DNA of 9,648 nt from TH1177 sp042138015 (GTDB lineage Archaea > Thermoproteota > Nitrososphaeria > Nitrososphaerales > Nitrososphaeraceae), in assembly GCA_042138015.1 (NCBI GenBank), contig JBHIVA010000072.1, forward strand, positions 1-9,648. The letters run 5' to 3'. Below the pieces are notes generated by a model. That model worked only from the letters and a program-made list of their open reading frames with translations, searched no databases and was not told the DNA's origin. Positions 1 through 5,634 of this stretch are shown in pieces. Positions within the stretch are counted from its first letter, which is position 1, and the number at the start of each line of letters is the position of its first letter. The position numbers were made by a program, and so were the translations under genes.

Positions 1-132
1 ATAGATTGGTTTTATAAAATAAATAAAACTGGTCTATGTATTAAAAGAAACGATCTTCATAAAATAATGGAGGATAATAATATGCCAAAAGAAGTTAAAA
101 AAAAGATAGGAAAAATATTTTTTAATCTATAA
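1..132 (+). CDS. C-terminal fragment of an unknown protein
   Basis: The window opens inside a reading frame that stays open for 43 codons and stops with TAA. The fragment is basic (IKRNDLHKIM and KEVKKKIGKIF) and starts with an aromatic patch (DWFYK). It reads like the helical, lysine-rich end of a cytosolic protein, with no signal peptide or membrane segment visible. I do not recognise the family. The start lies to the left of the window, so length, domains and operon partners cannot be judged. The next gene on this strand begins more than 400 bases downstream, so this is probably the last gene of its transcript. Forty-three open codons could still be chance in AT-rich DNA, but stops are frequent in the other frames here. 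Confidence 0.5.
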   Translation: MDWFYKINKTGLCIKRNDLHKIMEDNNMPKEVKKKIGKIFFNL

Positions 133-574
133 AATTTTTTATGTTATATGCTTTTAAAGAATCCTATGAAATCTAATTACATGATTTACAAGCTCTATAA
201 CGAAGAGACAACCCAACTTTTTTTGATTAGAAATGTTTAGAAATGCTAAGCACTATTAAATTTCTGATCAAAAATATAAATATATATTTTTATTAAATTT
301 TTTCGAAATATTTGAATAACTCCAGTTGAAGATATCAATATCAAGTAATAAACTGTACCAAAATTTCTTTACCAGTTATATTCTAATACATCTCAATTAA
401 TTTTACATCTTAAATTAATCTATATGTGATCTATGATCTCTTCAGTGTTTTTTCTAATATAAACAAAATAGAACAACAGCATATGTTGGATCACCCTCTC
501 CCTTTCCTAATAGTGTTCCTATGTTAAAATACACAATCTTGATGATCTATCTTCAAAGAAGGTATTGAACTGAG
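133..574. other. AT-rich non-coding stretch
   Basis: These 442 bases hold no gene I can support. A 10-bp direct repeat, TTAGAAATGT then TTAGAAATGC, lies in tandem at 227-246. A T-rich run at 284-305 could end transcription from the left. A C-rich patch (about 492-510) stands out from the surroundings. The longest small frame, 148-240 (30 codons), has nothing to support it. Nothing folds like a tRNA, and I see no inverted repeat pair that suggests an insertion sequence. Confidence 0.5.
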
Positions 575-940
575 ATGATGTTGGGATATGACAGTGGTTT
601 GGAGCAAATTCTTACTAAGACGATCAGAGAATTAAAAACAGTTCGTAAAGCAAATAATGTTATTTTTAATCAACAGTTAGAATTAGAAATAGAGACACTA
701 CAATGGGTATTAGATATTAAAAAACTTGTAAGAAACGATATACATGATTTAAAAAGAATCATTCAAGATAGAATAAAAAAGTTAAATGATGAATTGAAAA
801 AACAAAGTAAATTGAATATACATTTGACTTTATACGTGATTGAGATATTAAAACCATGTTTATTCCTTTTAAATTTAGATATGGAAAAGAGAGACATACA
901 AACAAGATTCGATACCTACGACATAAATTTACTCAAATAG
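575..940 (+). CDS. Small helical, coiled-coil-like protein, unknown function
   Basis: This is a 121-residue cytosolic protein that I do not recognise. Residues 8-80 are rich in Leu, Ile, Lys and Glu, with hydrophobic residues spaced as in long amphipathic helices (for example LELEIETLQWVLDIKKLV at 35-52, then DLKRIIQDRIKKL at 58-70). This suggests a helical hairpin or coiled coil. A more hydrophobic stretch at 82-100 (IHLTLYVIEILKPCLFLL) could be the buried face of a third helix; it is interrupted by Lys and Pro and is probably not a membrane span. The start is ATG at 575 or the next codon, ATG at 578. AAGAAGG at 556-562 is a weak ribosome-binding-site candidate. The gene stands alone between long AT-rich gaps, so context gives no function. 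Coiled-coil regulators or toxin/antitoxin-like partners are possible but unsupported. Confidence 0.65.
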   Translation: MMLGYDSGLEQILTKTIRELKTVRKANNVIFNQQLELEIETLQWVLDIKKLVRNDIHDLKRIIQDRIKKLNDELKKQSKLNIHLTLYVIEILKPCLFLLNLDMEKRDIQTRFDTYDINLLK

Positions 941-1434
941 TTTAATAACTAAGATTATCAGATAATCCACTTTAAGAATTTTATTTTTATCAAATTTTTC
1001 TTGTCTATGTGATGAATGTAAATTCTTATGAATTATTGTTCAAACTATATAAATAAAAAAATAAAATCAGAAATAAATAGTTTAATTATTCAATATGATA
1101 AAAACATCAGTAGTTCCAGTAAGAATTAATTTGCTAGTTAAAGAAATATGTATGATATTTACAAAAATTATTTTTATTTAATAATATTTGTATGTGGGAT
1201 TGCAAATTTAAATAAATAAAATACTCAATTGATATTCATCAAAATATATATTCTAAATTGGCCAATGACTATACAAATAGGAATGCAAATTGTTTAAAAA
1301 TAGAGATAAAAGTAAAAACCTTGCAAAGATCAGACAAAAAATTAGGTAAAAAAATTAGGTAAATATTTAGATAAATAAAATATCGATAACAGAAAATGAA
1401 AAAACTCTTATCTAAATTATCTATATGATATAAC
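941..1434. other. AT-rich non-coding stretch with tandem repeat
   Basis: These 494 bases contain no convincing gene. Visible items are a TATA-like stretch (ACTATATAAATA, about 1044-1055), a 28-codon ATG frame at 1095-1181, and two adjacent copies of the 13-mer AAAAAATTAGGTA at 1336-1361. The copies lie about 75-100 bases before the next gene. The T-rich part at 978-1002 may end transcription of the preceding gene. The length and low complexity could mean an unrecognised short RNA or a decayed gene, but I see no specific signature of either. Confidence 0.5.
1336..1361. repeat. Two tandem 13-bp repeats
   Basis: AAAAAATTAGGTA occurs twice back to back (1336-1348 and 1349-1361), with the next bases continuing into a partial match (AATATTTAG). 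It lies upstream of the gene at 1435. It may be a regulator site or simple slippage in A-rich DNA; the sequence cannot distinguish the two. Confidence 0.6.
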
Positions 1435-1842
1435 ATGCTAGGAGATTTATTTTATGAGGCAACAGGCAAGGTCACCAGTCAAAGAGTCTTAGATTTAGAA
1501 GGTCCTAAAGTAGAAACATCTTTTATGGCATCTGGAAACATGAAAAATATACCCGTAATAGAAATAGGAACTTTTTGGAGTATACCTCGCTCAGACGGAA
1601 CGCTATATGGTGAGGATAAAGATATTATATATACTAAAGAGGATAATGAAATTGCTGCTACTGCTAATGCAAAAGTAATAGGTAAAGTTGTAAATAAAGA
1701 TCTGATGAGATTTGTAGGATCTGTTTTCTTCAATGCTTCCTATGAAGGAAAGCTTGCATTTCTAAATAATATCGTTGGAATATTTGAAGCGAATGTTGAA
1801 GGAGGCTCAAAATTATCTATAAAAAAATGGGAATGGAAATGA
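1435..1842 (+). CDS. Small beta-rich protein of unknown function
   Basis: This is a 135-residue protein with no signal peptide or membrane segment. It alternates hydrophobic and polar residues with many Gly turns: GKVTSQRVL at 11-19, KVETSFMASG at 25-34, EIGTFWSIPRSDGTLYGE at 43-60 and RFVGSVFF at 92-99. It ends in an aromatic-basic tail, KKWEWK. This suggests a compact beta-barrel. From memory it resembles an uncharacterised family of about 140-150 residues found in soil bacteria and archaea, with the order EGPKVETSF, a TFWSIPR...G.LYGEG-like centre, GKLAFLNN (106-112) and a terminal WEWK. The fold may be calycin-like; that is an inference. ATG 1435 is the natural start because MxxLxYE-like openings fit this family. 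There is no evident operon partner: the next gene downstream is convergent. Confidence 0.75.
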   Translation: MLGDLFYEATGKVTSQRVLDLEGPKVETSFMASGNMKNIPVIEIGTFWSIPRSDGTLYGEDKDIIYTKEDNEIAATANAKVIGKVVNKDLMRFVGSVFFNASYEGKLAFLNNIVGIFEANVEGGSKLSIKKWEWK

Positions 1843-1871
1843 AAAATACATATCATAAAATGAAATAAATA

Positions 1872-1891
1872 GTCTTTATCTAATTTCTTTT
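1872..1891 (+). terminator. T-rich terminator candidate
   Basis: A pyrimidine-rich tract (TCTTTATCTAATTTCTTTTT) lies 30 bases after the stop of the 1435-1842 gene. Archaeal RNA polymerase commonly terminates on T-rich tracts without a hairpin, so this is a reasonable but unproven terminator. Confidence 0.35.
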
Positions 1892-1944
1892 TAGGAAAAT
1901 TATAATATAATGTTTTGTATCCAATGTGAAATTTTTTAGTTTCT

Positions 1945-1973
1945 AAAAAAGAAAAGAGTCCCATTACTCTTTT
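1945..1973 (-). terminator. Hairpin plus T-run overlapping a stop codon
   Basis: AAAAGAGT (1952-1959) and ACTCTTTT (1966-1973) form a perfect 8-bp stem with a 6-base loop. Read on the minus strand, the stem is followed by C and six T (1950-1945). The stem's loop-side arm includes the TAA stop (1964-1966) of the exported-protein gene. It may also work weakly in the other direction for the gene at 1435-1842. Confidence 0.5.
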
Positions 1974-2758
1974 ATAGTCAACAAATAAGTAGTTGTATAA
2001 TTCCAACCTATAGGCCCTGCAAATTCTTCTTTTACTTTGCTATCTTTTGCTTGATAATCTATTGGTCTAATATTTCCCTTAAATTTAACTTCGTAATCAC
2101 CAGGAGGCAAGGGTTTTAAAAACATCCAATTACCATCCGAAACAGCTTGGGTAGTTCCTGCAGGTAGATCTAAAATGTTATTTTTTGGTAACGTAAAGTT
2201 AAACAATTCTGATTGAATACGATAATTTTCCAAATTAGGTATTTTTATACCATTAAATGTGACAAACTCGGGTACAGTTGTATCCTGAATTTTTTTAGCA
2301 CAGTTACTTAATTCCTCCATTGTTTTCATTTCTGGATATTCTGCAAATGAACACTCAGAATTTAATACAGGAAATAATACTCCTACGTCACTTGGAATTT
2401 CACAGTAACGAATGACTGAATGTTCAAATGTTCCTGTAAAAAACCATACTGGTTCTTTTTGACTCACTTGACAGAATTTTCCAGAACTATCATATGCAGG
2501 ATGAATATCTTTAGGAATTGAATACGCCCATTGCCACCATTTTGCAGTCCAATCCGAATATGTTATATTAAATGGATTGGAAGCAGGTTCAAAAACGAGA
2601 TTTGAATTATCACCAGTCATATTATTATTATTATTTTTGTTCATCGTTTGATTTGAAAAATGGTTCTCACTATGTGATACTAAATTGTTTGAAGGAAAAA
2701 TCAAAATTGCCACAAGAACTAAGACTAAGACTTGGATTAAAATCGCTTTTGTATTCAT
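1964..2758 (-). CDS. Exported protein with WWQW motif and four cysteines
   Basis: This is a 264-residue protein targeted out of the cytosol. Residues 1-22 are an uncharged, strongly hydrophobic segment after one Lys (a signal peptide or N-terminal anchor). A polar, Asn/Ser-rich linker at 28-60 follows, including a run of Asn encoded by an ATT/AAT triplet repeat at 2621-2634. The folded part starts near NPFNITYSDWTAKWWQWAY (61-79). Four cysteines (C96, C119, C136, C153) are well placed for two disulfides. Several N-glycosylation sequons occur (N36, N46, N64, N187, N253). The C-terminal half ends with LPPGDYEVKFKG (217-228), like a beta-sandwich strand pair. I associate this sequence type (W-rich opening, SIP..., PVWFF.GTF, LFPVLNSECS) with an uncharacterised secreted family seen in several thaumarchaeal genomes; function unknown. 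The ATG at 2758 is well supported by the signal segment directly behind it. It diverges from the metal-binding protein gene at 3084. Confidence 0.8.
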   Translation of the reverse strand: MNTKAILIQVLVLVLVAILIFPSNNLVSHSENHFSNQTMNKNNNNNMTGDNSNLVFEPASNPFNITYSDWTAKWWQWAYSIPKDIHPAYDSSGKFCQVSQKEPVWFFTGTFEHSVIRYCEIPSDVGVLFPVLNSECSFAEYPEMKTMEELSNCAKKIQDTTVPEFVTFNGIKIPNLENYRIQSELFNFTLPKNNILDLPAGTTQAVSDGNWMFLKPLPPGDYEVKFKGNIRPIDYQAKDSKVKEEFAGPIGWNYTTTYLLTIKE

Positions 2759-3011
2759 TATTTACTGTTTTATTTCCTGATATCTTAAGAACTTTACTTT
2801 TCTTAGTAGAAACATAAAATTTTTACCTATTCATTATGATTTCATGTGTGAATATATTATAATTGATAATTCTAATTTCATTTAAAAATAATTCAAGGTT
2901 ACAAATCCATAAACACAAATATGAAAATCTATATCTTCATTTAATTCTATCAATTTTTTTATTTTTCTACTAAATATATCAAAGCATTTTATCTATAAAA
3001 TTAAATCTTAT

Positions 3012-3023
3012 TATTAATTAATA
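3012..3023. repeat. 12-bp perfect palindrome in divergent promoter region
   Basis: TATTAATTAATA is a perfect palindrome about 60 bases before the metal-binding protein start and upstream of its TATA box. It could be a regulator site, but short AT palindromes are common in DNA of this composition. Confidence 0.3.
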
Positions 3024-3053
3024 TTAAACTAAATAAAATTTAATAATGAAATC

Positions 3054-3063
3054 TTTATAAATA
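3054..3063 (+). promoter_or_regulatory. TATA box of the znuA-like gene, leaderless spacing
   Basis: TTTATAAATA matches the archaeal TATA consensus closely. Its centre is about 26 bases before the TTG start at 3084, so transcription should begin at or next to the start codon, giving a leaderless mRNA. No ribosome-binding site is visible, which agrees. Confidence 0.6.
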
Positions 3064-3069
3064 TTAAAA

Positions 3070-3082
3070 ATTATTAAATAAT
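3070..3082. promoter_or_regulatory. Palindrome between TATA box and start, possible operator
   Basis: ATTATT-A-AATAAT is a perfect 13-bp palindrome ending two bases before the start codon, where a bound repressor would block the polymerase. A metal-responsive repressor (Fur/Zur or DtxR type) would make sense for this gene. That is an inference; the AT-only sequence weakens it. Confidence 0.25.
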
Positions 3083-3083
3083 A

Positions 3084-4049
3084 TTGAAAAGTATCTACTT
3101 TATTAGAATATTCATAGTATTGTTGTCTTTATATCATCTTATTCCTTTCATCTCCTCTTCTTATTCTAGCCCCGATCTAGAGAAGGAAAGTATAAACACA
3201 AATCCAAATAACAATACTAAACTAAAAATAGTGACTTCATTTTATCCACTATATGAATTTACAAACGCAGTAGGTGGCGAAAAAATTGATATAACTACTC
3301 TCATACCTATTGGAGTCGAACCACATGATTGGGAACCTAGTCCTCAAAAAATTACTGAACTTCAAAATGCTGATATAATTATTTACAATGGCATTGGCTT
3401 TGATTCTTGGTTAAGTGATAGTAGTAGTATTGATAAATCCAAGTTAGTTGATGTTAGTAAAGGTGTCAATTTAATTGAATTAAAACAGGAAGATAAAGGA
3501 TCATCAAATGATAAATCCAGTTTTGATCCTCATATTTGGTTAGACCCTCTAATCGCGAAAAATATCACCCAAACAATTAGTTCATATTTGATTAAATTGG
3601 ATCCAGCAAATGCATATTACTATAAACAGAATACAGAAAGATTCACAGAACAATTAGATTTGTTAGATAAAGAAATAAAAAAATCCCTTTCCAATTGTGA
3701 ATTAAATGAATTTATTTCCTTTCATGAGGCTTTCCAATATTTTGCAAATAGATATGGTCTAACTCAATATTCTGTTCAAGGTTTGTCCCCTGCAGGAGAA
3801 ATTTTACCCCAACAGATCAGCAAAATAATATCCCTTGCCAAGAATCTAAATATTAACACTATTTATTCAGAAGAATTAAAGGATCCCCGCTTGGCAGAAA
3901 TACTTGCTTCAGAATTACCCAACGGTAGTGTTCTTCTTCTCAGTCCTATAGAAGGAATAGATAAGGAAGAACAGAAAAACAATATCTCGTATCTAGACAA
4001 AATGAAAACTAATACTGAACACCTAGTTAAAGGACTTCGATGTAATTGA
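3084..4049 (+). CDS. znuA: Zinc/manganese ABC transporter substrate-binding protein, ZnuA/TroA-like
   Basis: This 321-residue protein captures divalent metal, probably Zn2+, outside the membrane for an ABC importer. It is of the cluster A-I type (SBP_bac_9 / ZnuA family). Residues 1-28 are an export signal without a lipobox Cys, followed by a Ser/Asn-rich linker (28-46). The mature domain starts with KIVTSFYPLYEFTNAVGGE (48-66). Metal-ligand histidines are recognisable in VEPHDWEPSP (H81), FDPHIWLDP (H150) and SFHEAF (H214). The usual His-rich loop of zinc proteins is missing; a short acidic/Ser stretch (133-147) takes its place. By eye, the usual LDPLG near the C-terminus reads LSPIEG (286-291), so the Asp that serves as fourth ligand in Mn-type members is replaced. 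C205 and C320 could pair. The TTG start at 3084 is forced: an in-frame TAA lies at 3075-3077 and the signal peptide follows at once. No ATPase or permease is nearby. Confidence 0.9.
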   Translation: MKSIYFIRIFIVLLSLYHLIPFISSSYSSPDLEKESINTNPNNNTKLKIVTSFYPLYEFTNAVGGEKIDITTLIPIGVEPHDWEPSPQKITELQNADIIIYNGIGFDSWLSDSSSIDKSKLVDVSKGVNLIELKQEDKGSSNDKSSFDPHIWLDPLIAKNITQTISSYLIKLDPANAYYYKQNTERFTEQLDLLDKEIKKSLSNCELNEFISFHEAFQYFANRYGLTQYSVQGLSPAGEILPQQISKIISLAKNLNINTIYSEELKDPRLAEILASELPNGSVLLLSPIEGIDKEEQKNNISYLDKMKTNTEHLVKGLRCN

Positions 4050-4064
4050 TATACATCTTATAGT

Positions 4065-4082
4065 ATATTTTATTTCTATTTT
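4065..4082 (+). terminator. T-rich terminator candidate after the znuA-like gene
   Basis: ATATTTTATTTCTATTTT lies 15 bases after the stop. Such tracts terminate archaeal transcription. It suggests that the next gene at 4205 has its own promoter, though the 155-base gap leaves co-transcription possible. Confidence 0.35.
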
Positions 4083-4085
4083 CCA

Positions 4086-4100
4086 TTATCTTAAAGATAA
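4086..4100. repeat. 15-bp perfect palindrome
   Basis: TTATCTT-A-AAGATAA is a perfect inverted repeat with a one-base centre, in the gap between the znuA-like gene and the two-TM gene. A one-base loop makes an RNA hairpin poor, so if functional it is more likely a protein-binding site. It could be chance. Confidence 0.35.
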
Positions 4101-4204
4101 AGATCAGATAATAAATGTAGTATTATTAGTAGTTACTTATATCCAGTTATATGTCAGTTTAGTATTTTTTAGTTGATACAATTTATTAATACCCTTTTAC
4201 AAAG

Positions 4205-4678
4205 ATGAATAGGAGAATGCGAATACCTAATTCGGTTTATTCATATGGATTATTAATAGCTGGCTCGGTCTTTACTATAATCGGTATCATTTCTATAATA
4301 TATTCAAGCTCCATAGCAAAAGTTGACATAGATGGTGTTATCAAGCCAGGTTCTACAGATATCCTTTCTCCAAATATGGAAATTGGAAGTACGGCATTAG
4401 TTGATCTATCTGGTTCTCAATTTAATGTTTCTATTACCTATCCTAATAAAACTACTACACTACTGACTAGTAATTCATCTGATTTTGTTTATGATTTTGA
4501 AGCTGATCAAAATGGGAAACATATAATAGAAATTTTTAATTCTGGGAATGAAGATATATTGATCGATGGATATGCCAATACAAAAGGTAATGAATTTGCT
4601 ATAGTTGGTCAAATAATGTTACTTGTAACCGGTGTAGTAATTTTATGGATGGGAATAAGAGCAATAAAAAGAAATTAA
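4205..4678 (+). CDS. Two-TM membrane protein with extracytoplasmic beta domain
   Basis: This is a 157-residue protein of unknown function. A basic N-terminus (MNRRMRI) is followed by TM1 at about 13-36, then an extracytoplasmic domain of about 95 residues (37-130). TM2 follows at about 131-152, and the protein ends with a basic cytosolic tail (IRAIKRN). The charge pattern places both ends inside. The middle domain is rich in beta-type residues and has three sequons (N74, N81, N90). The order VDLSGSQFNVSITYPN...FVYDFEADQNGKHIIEIFNSGNED is what a GOLD-like or immunoglobulin-like beta-sandwich looks like. The TM-beta domain-TM layout is common among unassigned thaumarchaeal proteins. It follows the metal-binding protein on the same strand, but a partnership is speculative. 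ATG 4205 fits; an ATG at residue 5 is an alternative. Its stop is 2 bp from the stop of the convergent gene. Confidence 0.75.
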   Translation: MNRRMRIPNSVYSYGLLIAGSVFTIIGIISIIYSSSIAKVDIDGVIKPGSTDILSPNMEIGSTALVDLSGSQFNVSITYPNKTTTLLTSNSSDFVYDFEADQNGKHIIEIFNSGNEDILIDGYANTKGNEFAIVGQIMLLVTGVVILWMGIRAIKRN

Positions 4679-4680
4679 AA

Positions 4681-5511
4681 TTAAAATTCGCCTCTTTTAT
4701 AGGATCCTAATAATTTAAAAAATTTTGCTTTATTTCCTACATTTTCTAGTGTTTTTTTTATCTTTTCATCAGTATGATGACCCTCTAAATCAACATAAAA
4801 ATAATATTCCCACGGAGTCTCTTTAGTCGGTCTTGATTCAATTTTAGTGAGATTTATACTCTCTTTAGCAAACTCATTTAATATTCTAAATAATGAACCA
4901 GGATTATGCTCTAAACCAAATATTATTGATGTTCTATCGTTTCCTGTTGACTGAGTTTTTATTTTTTTTGATATTACAAAGAACCTGGTAAAATTATTCT
5001 TCCTGTCTTCTATTTCTTCATCAATAATTTTCATGTTGTATAATTCTCCTGCTCTTTTGCTAGCGATAGCAGCCGCATCAGTAATTTTACTCTCTTTGAT
5101 AATTTTTACTGCCCCAGCAGTATCATAAGTAGGAATTGGTTCTAGTTCTCGTTTATTGATATATTCTCTACACTGTGCAAGAGCTTGTGGATGGGAATAC
5201 ACCTTTAAAATTTTTTTATCATATTTTTGATTTACTATTAAACAATGGTTTATTCTTTGAAAAATTTCACCTACTATATTTATATCATTTTGCAACAACA
5301 AATCATAATTTTCATTCACGCTACCCTCTATCGAATTTTCTATTGGAATGACTGCTATTTCATTCTCATCATCATCATTGATTATAGATTTAAATATTTC
5401 ATGAAACGATCTCATGGGAATCGTAACAGCATCTGGAAAAAGTTTTAAAACCGCCATTTCACTATATGCTCCCTTCTCCCCTTGAAAAATAACTTTACTT
5501 TTGTTCGTCAA
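4681..5511 (-). CDS. pheA: Prephenate dehydratase with C-terminal ACT domain
   Basis: This 276-residue cytosolic enzyme converts prephenate to phenylpyruvate, water and CO2, the last ring-forming step towards phenylalanine. The catalytic part (about 6-180) shows FQGEKGAYSE (9-18), PIENSIEGSV (56-65), SHPQALAQC (106-114), YDTAGA (129-134) and the signature NNFTRFF (172-178), whose Thr-Arg-Phe is the catalytic centre. The ACT domain (about 193-272) carries GLEHNPGSLFRIL (199-211) and ESRP (225-228), the motifs that bind Phe for feedback inhibition in this family. Length and order are normal for a monofunctional archaeal/bacterial enzyme; no chorismate mutase is fused. The start is TTG at 5511: an in-frame stop lies directly upstream and the first ATG (residue 19) would remove the GAYSE motif. 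It lies 123 bp behind the PIN-ATPase gene on the same strand but probably has its own promoter. Confidence 0.95.
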   Translation of the reverse strand: MTNKSKVIFQGEKGAYSEMAVLKLFPDAVTIPMRSFHEIFKSIINDDDENEIAVIPIENSIEGSVNENYDLLLQNDINIVGEIFQRINHCLIVNQKYDKKILKVYSHPQALAQCREYINKRELEPIPTYDTAGAVKIIKESKITDAAAIASKRAGELYNMKIIDEEIEDRKNNFTRFFVISKKIKTQSTGNDRTSIIFGLEHNPGSLFRILNEFAKESINLTKIESRPTKETPWEYYFYVDLEGHHTDEKIKKTLENVGNKAKFFKLLGSYKRGEF

Positions 5512-5569
5512 TTACTTACTACTATATTATGATGAAAACGATCTTTTATCTTTGATCAATAAAGGCATT

Positions 5570-5579
5570 TTTTTATATC
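5570..5579 (-). promoter_or_regulatory. TATA-like box for pheA
   Basis: On the minus strand GATATAAAAA reads as a good archaeal TATA box. Transcription would begin near 5546-5550, giving a leader of about 35 bases before the TTG start. No better-placed box is visible closer to the start. The in-phase 10-bp repeats abut it on the upstream side. Confidence 0.4.
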
Positions 5580-5606
5580 TTACCTTATCTTAGCTTATCT
5601 TATCTT
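5577..5606. repeat. Three tandem 10-bp repeats, ATCTTANCTT
   Basis: Units ATCTTACCTT (5577-5586), ATCTTAGCTT (5587-5596) and ATCTTATCTT (5597-5606) differ only at one position. A fourth identical copy of the last unit (ATCTTATCTT, 5632-5641) covers the stop codon of the PIN-ATPase gene. On the transcribed minus strand the unit is AAGNTAAGAT. The 10-base period places each copy on the same DNA face, directly upstream of the pheA TATA-like box. Confidence 0.7.
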
Positions 5607-5634
5607 TTATCAGCTTTGCTTTTCTTTTTTTATC

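Noticed and set aside
148..240. Possible 30-codon gene starting at ATG 148
   Set aside because: It is short, in AT-rich DNA, with no ribosome-binding site or well-placed TATA box, and it overlaps the simple repeat at 227-246. Nothing separates it from chance.
490..512. Resemblance of GGATCACC to the 3' end of 16S rRNA
   Set aside because: Only eight bases match, the flanks do not, and no rRNA structure or neighbouring rRNA is present.
538..582. C/D box small RNA (TTGATGAT, CTGA, GATGATG)
   Set aside because: The D'-like CTGA and the C'-like GATGATG overlap, no final CTGA follows at a proper distance, and the right half is the start of the 575-940 gene.
1042..1083. Inverted repeat AAACTAT...ATAGTTT
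   Set aside because: Seven bases with a 28-base gap are expected by chance in this composition, and it has no terminator-like or mobile-element context.
1479..1733. Minus-strand 84-codon frame inside the 1435-1842 gene
   Set aside because: It is a shadow of the plus-strand gene, whose protein has a coherent beta pattern and family-like motifs.
2572..2817. Plus-strand 81-codon frame
   Set aside because: It lies antisense to the signal peptide and linker of the exported protein, with a low-complexity Tyr run from the ATT repeat; a shadow frame.
5245..5448. Plus-strand 67-codon frame antisense to pheA
   Set aside because: pheA motifs on the other strand are unambiguous; this frame is rich in Ile/Tyr/Phe as expected for an antisense shadow.
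5577..5606. CRISPR-like array
   Set aside because: The repeats are 10 bp and directly adjacent with no spacers; they are a simple tandem repeat.
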